Source: Campylorhamphus procurvoides (lineage: Eukaryota > Chordata > Aves > Passeriformes > Dendrocolaptidae). From it: a stretch of 64,000 nucleotides of DNA. The notes beneath the pieces are model-generated. The model saw only the letters and a list, made by a program, of their open reading frames with translations. It was not told the DNA's origin and did no database searches. Numbering within the stretch: position 1 is the stretch's first letter; every line of letters starts with the position of its first letter. The stretch lies in contig WBMV01001905.1 in assembly GCA_013396655.1 (NCBI GenBank), positions 492,770-556,769 on the forward strand, given 5' to 3'. Made by a program: the position numbers and the translations under genes. This document shows, piece after piece, positions 1-13,000 of this stretch.

Positions 1-3000
1 GGGGATTGACAGAATCTGCTGTAGATAGCTTAAACCTTTTGAAGTCTAGCTCATGTTATGTTGCAAGAGAATTGTTTTTAATGAGTCTCTCTGCTTTTAG
101 TGGCAATATTTACATAAGGACCAGAGAAGTCCATCGATGTGGTGGTGATTTTATTAGGATTTGAGTGTCCCATTCAAAAGTTATTTAGCCCTGGAACTCG
201 TTAGTCATTCCCTTTTCAGTTGAAAACAATGGCAAACATTCTAAAAATTTAGAATTCTGATTCCTGGCAAGCCTAGATCTGCTCTAGGTATAGGGAGCTC
301 AGCCTTACAGACTGACAAGACTCAGACACAAAATACACAAAAAAATAAGTTCCCTGCACAGCCTTCTCCAAGATGTAGTCTCAGAGCACATCTACCACTG
401 GTGCAGTTCAAGTCCTCACAAAATGCACCCTGAGGCATCTTACTTTTAAAAAGCACCTGGAAAAGGAGATGCTGAGGGTACCCTTCATCTCTATAATAGC
501 CTGGAGAGGCTTTTACAGAGATTTGCAGAATTATCTTGTCTCTTACAATTCCTGTTCTTCTTCTGTCCTTTCTCCCTAGAATCATGTATAAAGCATTTTT
601 TTCCTGCAATGTTCCTCCCCACCTCATAAGCTCATCACCTGGTATTTGTGTCTTTTGTGACCTACAGATTTAAACCCTCTCCAGCAGAGCAGAGAACAAA
701 CCTGGGTCTATAACTGCTTGGATAACTGCCATAACCAAGAGGCCACCATGCAAGAGACAGACCCCTCATCATGTTCCAGATGTCTCTTCCATAAAAATAA
801 TGAGCTTTGTTCCACCCTTTCAGAAAAATTTAAATTGTTGTTTGAAAAGGCCCTGCTGTGAGGTGAGACATGCTCCTTACTACAGCCAGGACGTGGGCAC
901 CTTGGAGCTGCAGGTTGGAAGGGTTTCAAACACTGCAGTCCTCTGCCACCCATTCGTAGCTCACAGATCTGGTCAGCCCTCCAAGCTATGGAAATCCCTC
1001 TGAGAATCTAAGCCCATAGCCATGTTTGAGAGCTCAGGCTTGGCCAGTGAAAGATGGGAAGCAGACCATGTGGACTGGAGAACTTCCAGATCTCGCCTCT
1101 GGTTTTTGGACACTGCAGTGCCCCGAGCTGGAAATTCTGTAGCAATGTCACATTCATTACAAAAATGAAGGATGTAGTTAAATTAAACATGAGGATGAAT
1201 AATGAGAGCACACACTCTGTTATTTATCTGACTTTTTAAATCATTTTACATATTTTATATATCAGACCACTTCCAGAATAGAATGAGCCATAAATTTTTG
1301 TGCAGCTAACTCAGTGTCTGCATCACCAGAATTGCCAATACATCTTCCTGTGGGATAACCCGGTAGCCAGGAAGGAATGGGGTAAATTTGGTACTATCTG
1401 GATGTCTCTACTAAGAAGTAAGCAGCAAAAAAGCCAGTCAAAGGAAAACTTCAGATGAAAACTATGGCTTGGGGCTATCTACAGTCACTTATAAATAGTC
1501 TACTTTTTAGGGTCCTTCCTTCTGCTGTTTATGAGGGATGCTGAAGTCACAGTCACAGTTCTGTGCCAAGCTGTAGCATCTCCAGCAAATTCTTTATAAG
1601 GGGAATTACAGACTGGACCCTCAGAGAAAGCAGAGAGCCAATGCTGAGCAGAATTAACAACAGATCTATTTAAGGAAACATGTCTAGCATCTGTTTTATC
1701 GAGCATATGTACTCTGCTCATTGCTGTGCACCATTAAGACTTTTCATGCAGAGATTGTAAGGCATACATGAGCACTGCAGAAGCTCAGAGACTGCTGGTT
1801 TTTTACTTCTTTGCTTTGCCTCATCAAGACTTCATTCAGGACCACTCTAGTCTAAAATCACCCCAGACGTAAAGATAAAATCTCCCTTCCAATGAGCTGA
1901 AGGATAAGGGAGCATAAAATACAGAGGGAATTTTCATAGTCATTAATACACATTGGGGGCATGACCTTATTTCAGCTACAGGAGTCTGGATAACTGAGGA
2001 CAGACGTACTACGTTATACATGGAAACACATGTTTAACCACTGTTAGTAATGACAGGATCTAACAAGACAGGATGCTCTGTCCTCTGGCTGTGTTGATCC
2101 CAGCAGGCAAACACCCTGAGTCAGCTTGCCCTCCCATGGACACCCAGTGGGAGAACAGTCACCCGTTTCACCATCCCACATCCTCTGGATAACCTTATGG
2201 AGGAGCACCTTCGCCAAACACAGAGCCCTTACCCCACCCTGCCAGTCGTGATGGATGGCAAAGAGGAAAACCTGCAGAACAATCCTCTGCCCCATGCTCC
2301 TGGTCCTTGGCTCCACACACTGGGAGGACCTGACAAGGAGCCTCTCTCCAGACTTTCTGCGAGACTAAAGCATCCCAGCTAGAGTATGGGGAGGCTGAAC
2401 CAGGAGAAGGGAAGAAACAACCCTGCCCAAGCATTGCACAGTTTTGCTGCCTCATTTCTGACCTGGAGACCCCAAAAGGGACACAGGCCAGGAGGTTAAT
2501 CTAAAATAACGAGAATATTCAGAAGTCGGGGCTCCTGGGGCTCCTGGGGCTCACAAGGGGCAGATCAGCCACTTGTTGCTTTCATTATCAGGGTTACAAT
2601 GAAAAGAGAGAAAAAAGGTTAAGAGACAGTCACTTCCCTGCAGAATTCTTGCCCAGATGTTAAACCAGCTGGCTACAAAACCCACAAAGAGGCTTTGCTG
2701 CCAAAGCCAAGGCTGACAACAGGAGATGGAAACATAGCCTCCGCCTTTCCCTCTCCTGACAAAACAGATTGAATGATGCACAGCCTGAATTTGCCACCGC
2801 AGATGCCACCTGCGATACTGTTCTGCAGTCTCACATCCCCATTGGTACCATGTCCCTGGGGGTTTGGGAAAGATCTTCACCACCATCACCAACTCTTGCC
2901 AGTGGAGGGCCAGTCCCATGAGGATCACAAGCTGTGGGGCCGTGGGGCCCATACTTTGCATTGCCTTTGCCCTGAACCACAGCAACTCCATCCCCATATC

Positions 3001-6000
3001 CATTTCACAAGGTCTTACACCCCACACCACTGCCTCGAGCTGTGGCAGTGACTCTTCTCCAAAGATTTTTCATCCTTCTTCTGTTAAATCTTTTCCTTCC
3101 CATTTGCCCAGCACACATTTCAAGATTGTATTTAAAGTACACTTCTCATGAGAAATGCACTTAGTCCACCAGGCAGGGCAAGCAAGGTAGCTCAAACAGA
3201 CACCTGCTTTGGAGAGAGATTAGTTCTGCCTTCTGATAATCCATCATATTCTGGGCCATATGCAGGGAATTCAGCAAATCCTCCTTAGGAAAAGTCCCTT
3301 GTGTCTCTGAACTGAAGGGCTGCCACTCTGCACCCCGTTCAGCCACAACATTCTGGCATTCATAACAGGTAAATAAAAATATTATTGCCAAATGCTTCTC
3401 CCATATTGTTTGAAAGAAAAAGCACCAGCAGTCTGTTGATAAAAAAAAAAAATTATTTACATAACTATCAACCTGATCATACAGAGCAGTCAACACTGAT
3501 AAGCAGAAATTGGGACATTTACCAGCCTCAACATGCTTAAAATCCTATGTTGTCTCTTTAAAAACAATGAAAAACCATTCCGGATAAAATCTTTCAGAAT
3601 GTTTTATTTCCTCAAGAGAATGGATCTCTGTTCTTGAAAAAAAAAGGACTCTAATATTAAAATATACTTAACCTGATAGAACAGAACGTCTCCTTTGAAG
3701 TTGTTTCAATCTTTTTAAATATCTAAAGGACCTAACCCACACAGGGCTTGCACGTTTTCAGCTTGAAAAAAAAATCAAAGCTTTCTCCCCTTTTTTCCCC
3801 CATGTACACCAGCTTGCCAATTATGGGAATTAGAAAAAAAAAATCAGTGTATGAAAGAGGTAGAGCTTTTTACACATTTGTAATTATGCAAAGAATTTAA
3901 TCATTTGGAGAGAGGGACTGCTTGGGGGAGAGGAGAGTTTTATTCTAAGAGTTACACGTACACTTTCATCCTGGACCAAATGTCAGCCACCAGGTGATTT
4001 TTCACAGGGATCACCACGCTCCTTTGCTTAACAGCTCATCTCCGATTTGCTCCAGTGATCAGCAGATCCTCTTCTTCTTTATTAGTCTCTCTGTTTATCT
4101 GCCCAGCAATGAGCTCCAGCTCCCGCAGCCAGAGAACAAGCCAAGAATAGCCAGATCCAAAGCTGTGAAAGATATTCTTCCAGCATCATCTGGCTCCTTG
4201 GCAGAGTCTGCGGGCAGCTGTACTCACAGCCCTGTGCCTGCCGCTGGGTATGTCATGTGGCCATGCCATAGTCGTACTGGCTGAGCATCTCTGTCCTCCT
4301 GGACACAATTTTCCTTTGATTCACCTTGAATCTGAGAAACACGTTATATGACCGTTGTCTCAGATTTGATAAATAAGGGCTTTTTTTTTAATGGCTGCCC
4401 ATAAAAAATAGCCAACACCTCTTGTTTCTGCTGTCATACTTTATAAATCTACATGCTGCCTTTAAGGACCATTCCCTTTGCTGTACAGGGCATACTTCAG
4501 CAGCACTTTTTCACAGCACACGAGCAGGATCTTTTCCAGCTGATTTGTAGCACAAGGGCTGGACTTCTTCACTGATGGATAAACAAAAAGCCTGAAAAAA
4601 AGGCATGGAGCAGAGGACAGGAGGGCTACCTCAGTGCTGTTCTGGAGATCAGAGCTACATTAGTCAGTCTATAATTTCCAAAACATATTTACCTTTTTTT
4701 TTCCTCTCAGGAAAAACACACCAAAAAATCAAAATAAGCAAAATGTTATCCCTTATATAAAGGATGCAATCCTACATGGCTATTGTCTTGTGCTTTTCTC
4801 TTTCTTCTTTTCTTCTTCCTCCTTTTCTTCCTTTCCCTAGAAAGACCAATAAAAGCTCTGTGTATATTAGCTACAAGCATCATCTATAAAAATCCTGTCT
4901 TAAAATATTACTCACATCACACTGTTGCAGAGTCAAATTTCATAGGAAACAAAGCACTAAATGCAACATAAATTATATCAGCATTACAACTTGGGCATAA
5001 ATTATCTGAACCAAACAAAATCTGACCTTGCTTCTACTAGTTTGATCAGTGTCTCCATTTTAGATGCTGCAGGTCATCCTTAAACATAAGCTTGTCCTTT
5101 CAGTTGATTTTTACATTTAAATTGGTTTAATAAAGCATGACATAACAAACATTAAAATATAAGCATTTTCTACCTAAGGAACTAGCAGTCTGTCATCTTC
5201 AGCAGTAGAAGTGACACAGCTGAACACTTGAATCCAAAAAACAGATAGTATTTCCATGGATTGCAAGTGATGCAATTGTATACAGGCATTTATTTGTCTG
5301 CTTAAAGTTTCAACCCCCATAGTTTTTTCCTTTCTTATTGTATTTGTCTAAATCCAATTGTGAGTTCTTCAGGGCAGCAATCTGTCTCCTCATATGCTCG
5401 TAAAGTACTATGTACACCTATGGCACTTTGTAATAAGTAATTTCTGATCTGTTTATGATTAAAGAGGGACTTCAGGTGAAGTATTGTAAATTGAAATGGA
5501 CAGGCTAGGAGGACAGCTTACATTGCCAACATCATTAGGTCGGACACTGTGCTTCAACACAGGATGGCAGCCAACATGCTATGGACAGTTTGAGCTTGCC
5601 TGTGTGCAGCTCTAGATACTTTTTGAGAGCTGTCCAACAACCATGCCCCATGGCCTGACACCATGCACCTAAACAATGCATTGTACAGCATAAGAGCACT
5701 CTCCATGAAATGCTTTGTGCTGCAATACACAATCTCTTTATAAGGATAGCTACTAGTTTTTTCCAGGGTTACTCTCTGAGAGCAAGCCAGACATGCTGCA
5801 GAGTGACTGGAAAGACAGGAGTGTACTGTCTTGACCAGAGGTGAAAAGAAAGTGGGATAAGCCACAGAAGGGGAAGGAACAGAGAAGGGGGAAATTTCTT
5901 ATATTAATAGGATCGCCCAGTGAGTTGCTCGAGGGATGAGCACATCCAAAGCAGTCTATTCCCCACTTAGTGGCAACTGATTTGTGCAGGTGATATATCA

Positions 6001-6160
6001 AACATGAGAGTCCAGCTGCATGATGCATGATGAAGCTCCTGGCACACTTAGGACTACCATATTTATGATAGCAAGCAGGCATGTGATAGCCTTCTGGGAG
6101 CAAACATCAGATCATGCCTTTTCCTTGGACACGATGATACCTATTGGTGACCATCCTAAA
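1..6160. other. Intergenic DNA, no supported gene
   Basis: I see no exon with recognisable protein similarity, no tRNA-like fold and no clear transposon here. The open frames are short, unsupported and on both strands, as expected by chance. Minor features are a 10-mer direct repeat (GCTCCTGGGG, about three copies near 2,528-2,555) and a polypyrimidine run at about 4,790-4,838. By synteny this is the far-upstream flank of PCDH8 and could hold distal enhancers, but nothing visible proves it. Confidence 0.6.
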
Positions 6161-6169
6161 ATCCCTATA

Positions 6170-6730
6170 CTTACAGAAACTCAGCCCTACATGTGCCCTT
6201 GCTGCCCCTCAAAGTCCCTTTCAATCAGCCCTTCCCAGTCTAGATTCCTTAGCTTCCTACAAAGTGCCTATACCAATATTTGTGACCCCAGACCTCTTAA
6301 ACCATCTCAGAGTTCATATTCTCCAGTTACTTCCAGACCCCAGCTCCTAGCCTCCCCCACACCAGCAGCTGTCCCCAAAGACAGCATTCTCACTGTATCT
6401 CTCCCATCACTTTCCCCACCAAGACCTCAGCTCCCCAGGCTTCTTCAAACCCCATAACACTCCCCAGCCCTGCACCCCAGACTTGCCATCTCATAGTTCC
6501 TTTTCCTCCCTCCAAGGTCTACCCATATTTCCCCCTTTTCAAATACTCCCACCAACTCCTTTCACTACCCAGTCTCCTCACTTGATCCTTCCACTTCCAC
6601 CTTTGCTCACAATCCAAAATTTTCCCACCGACCCATCTCCCCACTATGTCCTCCCTCTAGAGTCCTACCAGCTTCCCACCCTGCCACTCATACCTACCAC
6701 ACTGCTGACAGCCCTGACATCCCAATGAAA
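6170..6730. repeat. G-poor, C-rich strand-asymmetric tract
   Basis: For over 500 bases the plus strand is dominated by C, T and A, with very few G. Some 60-base lines contain only two to five G. Short motifs such as CCCCAG, CTCCC and CCACC recur without a clean period, so it looks like a degraded low-complexity or old tandem array rather than a perfect satellite. The asymmetry keeps several frames open (for example 6,020-6,457 plus), but the encoded Pro/Ser-rich peptides resemble nothing known and I do not call them genes. Confidence 0.6.
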
Positions 6731-6959
6731 GCAGACCTTCAGCTTCTCCCAGCAGATGAAAGCCCATAGCTCCTTTTCCCTGCCCACTTCTCCAAAAGAG
6801 TCAGCTGGGAGGACATTCCCATCAATAAAGACTTCACTGAGATTTTACATGTCTGGAAGGGTTGTAGAAAAATAAAATAAATAGCTTTGATTTTTTTCAT
6901 TGCAGCATTTCAAAAGGACCTAACCACAGGCTGAACCCACTGCCTTCTTTGGAGTATTA

Positions 6960-7045
6960 TTTTAACAGTAACACAAGGAGGTGTCTTGCCTGAGAACACA
7001 GAGAGAGCCCATGGCACGGCAGTATAACCTAGACCTTCAAACTCA
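6960..7045 (+). repeat. Possible ancient MIR/L2-like relic
   Basis: The stretch reading 'ggtgtcttgcctgagaac' followed by 'cacagagagagcccatggc' resembles the conserved core of old MIR/L2-type elements (cttgcccaaggtcacacagc...agtggc). The match is by eye and short. It may equally be chance similarity. Confidence 0.3.
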
Positions 7046-7049
7046 CAAG

Positions 7050-10000
7050 GCACACCTTAACCAAACTGTGCATGTGCATCATTTTTGGCTGCCCAAAAGG
7101 AGTTCCACACAGCCTCAAGGCTCACCTGGGTCTTCAGCCTTTGACCACCTTAGAAGCCTCTTTTCCTCCTCAAAAAGCTGCAGCCCCTGTATAAAGCTGT
7201 GGTGCTATTCATTCTCTAAAACTCATTTCTGAGGCAGCAAAACAAGGAAGTCCCATGCAGCTGTCCCTTCGTCACTGAAGGAAGAGCAGAGAAGGTTTAC
7301 AGCTGCAGACAAAAGGAAGCCAAGAAGGTCACTGTGTAGCTGGAGGACAGTGAAAAAAGAAGTCACCACCTGCACAGTCAGAGTTTGTAGCTTAATGAGC
7401 AATCACTGATCTAAACCCTCATTATGCCAAAGGCAACTTGTGTTATTACAGAGTATACAGGGCAGTGTTTTCCCTCCACAGACCTATGCATTTCCATGGC
7501 TATGACACCCAAGAGAACTGCCCTGGAAGTACAATAGTAAGACTGCAAAATCAGGCACTTAAACTAGGAAATAAGGAGCTCAAGGTGGTCTTTGCAGGCC
7601 CTGTCATGCTGTGATACAATTGTTTACATGGAGAGTGTTATTTCTCCAACTCTGATCCACAGTCCCAAGAGCTTCCATGGCATATCCTGGGTTCTTCCTC
7701 CATGTTCCAGTTTCCTCACATCACTCAAGCATTGCTCAGGATGGAAGCAATAATTTTCTCAAAGACTTTCTTTGGCCTTCCCTGCTCTTAAATTAGAGTG
7801 ATTCACAGATGTTAATTATCTTATTTCCATAATGAACCTGTGGAAGGAAGGTGTATCATTAACTCCGCAGTACAGCTGGTGAGCTGAAACACAAAGAGAT
7901 GCAGGTTAGTAGATTAATATCTGCTAATTTTGCAAACCTAAGCTGAAACACTAAAGACTACCTTTCCCTTCACTCTGTAGGGCCTGACATTGCAAAATCC
8001 ATTATGCCCTACTCACATCTCCTGGGACTTTAAGGTACAAATGCTGGAAAAGTATAACTTTACCATCAGCTCTCCAGCGGTTGCCCCCAGGGCTGCCAGA
8101 CTTAGATCCATCGTACAGACCATGCTCTGCCTGAGGAAGCACAGAGCCAAGACCAGCATTGAGCTACTATGGCCAATCATTCTTGAAATCAAGAGGGCAG
8201 GTGATGTTTTGCTAAAGGGTTCGGATGGCTCTTTCCTGATACCAGAAAAGTAGTTGGCTCTGGCTCTCAAGTAGCCAGGGCAGTAATCCAGGTTTGCGGC
8301 AGACCAGGAAAAAGTGGGGAAGGTTACCTGCTTAATCTCTACTCTACTTAACTTCTGGAGGCTGCACTTTTTCAAACGTAGAGTGCAGTTTGGTTGGATA
8401 CTTGCCAAAACAGCACAAGTCACTCACCTGCATCTTCTTGCAAATGTCAAGTCCTCAAATAAAACCGTGAGAACAAACTCCATGATTTAGGAAAAAAAGG
8501 AAAAACAACAACAACAAAACCCACCAAAAAACAGGAAAGAAAAAGGAGAGGCTGAATCTTTATCCCACAAGCAATACAACCACAAAAAAAGTCTACAATA
8601 AATTTATGCTGGCTTCCTTTCTGGAGATAGCTGAGCTGCTTCAGCAGCAAGTTTCTCTTAGAAAGAAGCAACAGCCTGAAGGTGACACCCAGGATGGAAA
8701 ATTTCAGTTTAAACAGTTAATACTTGTAGAAGAATAAGCTCTTGGAGACAGACATCTTCCCAATATAAGTATTGTTATTACAGAACACAGAGAGCCCTGA
8801 GTGCCCTTTCCCAGCATCCCTTCTGTCTCTGCCTCTGCTACCCTTGCCTGGCTCTCTGCTGCCCCTTCCCCAGGACAAAACTTACATTGCCACCCACGTG
8901 ACCCAACCTGACACCAATTTCTCACCCTGGCTGTTTTATCTTGGGTAAGATAGCACAGCAAACCCCATTCTGGGGAGTCACTAATACAGAACTTTAAATC
9001 CAAGCTGAAGCTGTCCTATATTTACTTGCAGTTCTGTATATTTTGTACTTTTTCCTGTCCTTATCTCCTGTGGGTCTCTCACAGGTTTTTTGACTGGTTA
9101 ATGACTTTATCCCTAGCTGAGCACACAGTCTCCAGTCATTAGTGAGCTGCGTTTGGATGTAGTATATCATCCTCTTTGCGATGCCTGGGGTGTCTTGCAC
9201 AAGCCTCCCTTACTCCTTTGATGGACTGTAGACAGCTTGCTCATTAGTCTAGTATCTAATTGCTTATCAGTCACACTCTCAAGCTCCTCATTACTTCCCT
9301 TACACAGCTACAGTAATTAGATTTCACATTTCTTTACACTCTTGTGGCATTGTTTTAGCCTACTGAGGAAGCACTCATATACAATACACATATATTATAA
9401 GTTATCTCCTGTAATTATCATATTCATTATAACACATGCATATACATACATAACGTTGCTGAGGCTACCTCAAACCTCTTCAGTTCTAAATGTTCAGGAT
9501 GCTCCAGGAGCATCTTCAAATGCTTGTTTGTCAGTTTTAACTTCTGCAAGACTTCACCCATCTATGACCCTTCGCTTATAAACCGTGCCAGCTTGCATCA
9601 TTTTCTTCTTCTCCTGCCCCACCACATACCTCTCCAGAAAAACAAAGCTTTCAGTTCTACTCACTGCAGAGATGCAAATTCTTTTAGGCAGAAACACGAA
9701 TTTGATGTTTAGTACAGCAGCAAACAGAAAAGTCGCTTGAGCCGTCAGCCCTTATCTTTTGGGATAACATAGATTTTATGCCTCTTTTTTGGTCTAATTT
9801 GATGCATTTCTTTAGCACCTACTCTCTAAGCCTCGAGCTTTTTTCTGAGATCATTCCATACATTTATTACGGCACTTAAAAAGCGATAACAATTTATTTA
9901 ACTTTTCAGAATTGAATTCTGCAGACTTTGGGGGCAGATGAATTTTTTTCCCAGGGATCATGTGTGAAATATATGATTGTGTCTGTATTTCCAGATGCAA

Positions 10001-13000
10001 AAACCACAGACACAGGGTAACAATGTGCACTTCTTTTTAAAGTGAGTTAAATAAGTGAAGGCACCAGATGGCTAAACTTGAAAAGGCAAACAGGTAATTC
10101 CCCCCAAATTGTAAAAGGGCTATATTACCATAGACTACATCTGCAAAAGTAAACTAAGCAGAGCCAGTGTGGAGCGTTTGTGTTGTAGATGTAGCCAAAG
10201 AGATTGCAGTGGTTACCAGATTGCCTCCTTGTCCTGCTGTGATGCACATTTATAGGTACAGGAGGGACGGGTGACTTTTGGGGACTGACTGGCTAACTCC
10301 TAAAGATGGACAAACATGCCACCTAGGTCTATGGTGCAGACGTATCCCTCAGCCACAGGAAACAGCTCTACTCATTCTTCACTCTGTCACCAGCTCCAGT
10401 CTCAGATCACATCACCCAGGGCCAACATTCTGTCTCCTCAGCTAGACCCCTTCAGCAATGCATATGCATATGCAGAGAATAAGCAAATGCCATGCACGAA
10501 AGACAGACTGTGAGTACAGGGACATTTGGTAGGTCCGGAGGTCCTGAAGAGGTCAAAGAGTGGCAAACTTGGACCAAAAAAAATGAAAGACAAAGTCTAC
10601 CCATGGCCTCAAAAAGCAGTCTGATCTAATCCTGAACTCATGAAATGCAGCAAGAGGAAGTAGCAGAAAACCTTAAAGCAAAAATCCTGGGGGTGAAACA
10701 CTCAAGAGCACCCAAATGATTTAGGAATCAAATTTCTCAAGCTTCTGACAAGTAGTTCTTGTCGACTCAGTATGAATATCTAAAGGCTTTCCAACTTCCT
10801 TGTAATGGGATGTGTTTGCTCTCCATCATCTTCTGTACTGCTCCATGTTTTCCTGCCCTGCATTTTCCTGCTCTGCTCTTCCTGGAGCTGGCTGCATGTC
10901 AGGCAGCAGCATGCTGGCAGCCATCAGAGCTAAAATCCATCACCAGCACATTAAAGGTGGAAGCAGAGAGGGAGGTTTAACTATGAGCCCTCCTGCAGAC
11001 AAGAAATGGAGATGATCCCAAAACCAGGATGAAGGAGAGCAGCCTGACGGAACTCACCACCACTCCCCCTACATCCTCCAGTTGCAGGATGCTCCTTGCC
11101 ATCCCAAAATGAACCTTTGGTCTGGGCAGACTCCCAGCCCTGGAGGGTAGCCGACTGAGGGATGCTACTTGCCGGCTCCCCAGGAGTGACTAGCATGCTC
11201 CTGCCCTGGCAGGCAGCCAACGGCGGCAGCCGCCCACGTCTGGGCTCTTCCCCGGCTCTCACAGCCTCCTCAACAGAAGGGATACAAGGCACACTTGCTC
11301 ACAGCGTGCTGCCGCTCGGGAGCCTGGGAGAAGAAGGGACTTAGTCCTTCACAGCTGGGGGCTCTGACTTTGCAAGCTGAGGCGTGATTAAGATGGAGGA
11401 CAAAGAGGGGGGAGAAAAAGAGGGGCGATGGAGGAGGGAACTCATGGCACATGGCTGAGTCCCTGCCTCTCTGTTGTAGTTTCCCCCCATTCTGCCCCCA
11501 TCACTGTAATCCTCTGGGAAACAACCAGGAGCATACCAGGGCCAGAACCTGCAAAGCTCCCCCAGCCTGGGAATCAGAAGCTGTGGCACTCTGCCCAAGT
11601 TCATTAACCCCAATGTGACTCTGGGCTAACTAGCTCCAGCATGGCTTCTCAGTTTTCAGGACCTCAACAACAACTGCTTCCCTGTATCCACTCCTGTCTC
11701 GCAGGTGTATCAATGGAGGGGGCAAGAAATCACATGTGCGGGGTAAGACTGTAAATATACAGAGAGCAGAGGAACAGGAAGGATATTTTTAAGGGCACAG
11801 TAAAAATATATATTGGCATGTGTGTAAGTATCCATGTGCTTATATAAGGATATGATCTTACTGGGAAGGACTTCAGAAAGTGTAGGAAGGAGGCAGAGCC
11901 CAAGGAATGACCTGGCCATACTTGTTTAGTGTGGCACTGGCTGGGTGACTCTGGCTCTGCAGGGGCAGCAGAAGGACATGCAGAAAGGGACTTTGCACAC
12001 CAAATAGCAAGGGAGCTGATTCTCAGAGAAATCAGTGGAGCCCATCACAACCACTACACATAAGTATTCGCAGAGGACTGTACATCTTCCTGGTAGCTGA
12101 GAGGTGTATTTCTTCCAGACATTCATCATTTGTAAGAGTCTAAAATTCCAAACAGTCCTTCAAGGAGGAAAGTGTGAATGAGACCCAGGAGGAAACAAGG
12201 AGCTGCTGGAGGAAAGCCAAATACACCAGTCCGGACACCTTCAGAGTACTATGAAAGACATCCCAGCCAGGCATACAGCAGCAGCCGCAGAGCAGGAGCA
12301 CCAATTCACAGGAGCCAAGGAGAGAAGCTATGCAACTCCCTGCTTTAACATCCCAGTGATCTAACCAAACCTAAAGCTCTGAAGAAATTAAGCACTTCTC
12401 CTAAAGATCCAGATTGGAGACTGACATGAATAACTACTCTGTTACCTGCACCCCTAAAATCAAAGGCACCCAGGCAAAATAGCCACAAAGAACCTGCATA
12501 ATAAAGGTAGTTATTTCTAAGGGCAACTCTGATCTCCTAAAAGTCCTCATGGTGGGCTGTCATCTGTCCAATGCACCCACAGTCTTTAGGCACAAGGGCT
12601 GATTCTGAGAGAGTCTCAAACCCTCATCCAGGCTAAAATATGCCAAATTTCCATGGCATTCAATGGCAGTTGAATACCTAAATACTCCAGACCCTGATGG
12701 GGCTGAGCCTTCCGCCACATGAGAGAACTGAGAAAGGAATATGAGCACCTGCCTCCCGATTCAAAAGCTGAAAAGCCTCATTTGCCTCTTCTGGGGCAGA
12801 AAAAGTAGTGGGTAAAAAGAGCTGGAAAAGAGGTGAGGGGGGCAGGGCAGGAAAGGAGGGGGACACCAGGAGGTAAGGTTATATGGGGACACAAGCTGGG
12901 TTAGGAGGGGAAAACTCACATTCAGATACCTTGCAGGCAAGACGGACTAGGAAGCACCCCAAAAAAACCTGCAGTTTTTTTGAGGGTGACAAGCTGACGG

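Noticed and set aside
2551..3030. 159-codon minus-strand frame
   Set aside because: Trp-rich chance frame with no recognisable domain, no splice context and an overlapping plus-strand frame of equal quality.
7845..7905. MIR/L2-like 'gagctgaaacacaaagagat' stretch
   Set aside because: Too short and diverged to separate from chance by eye.
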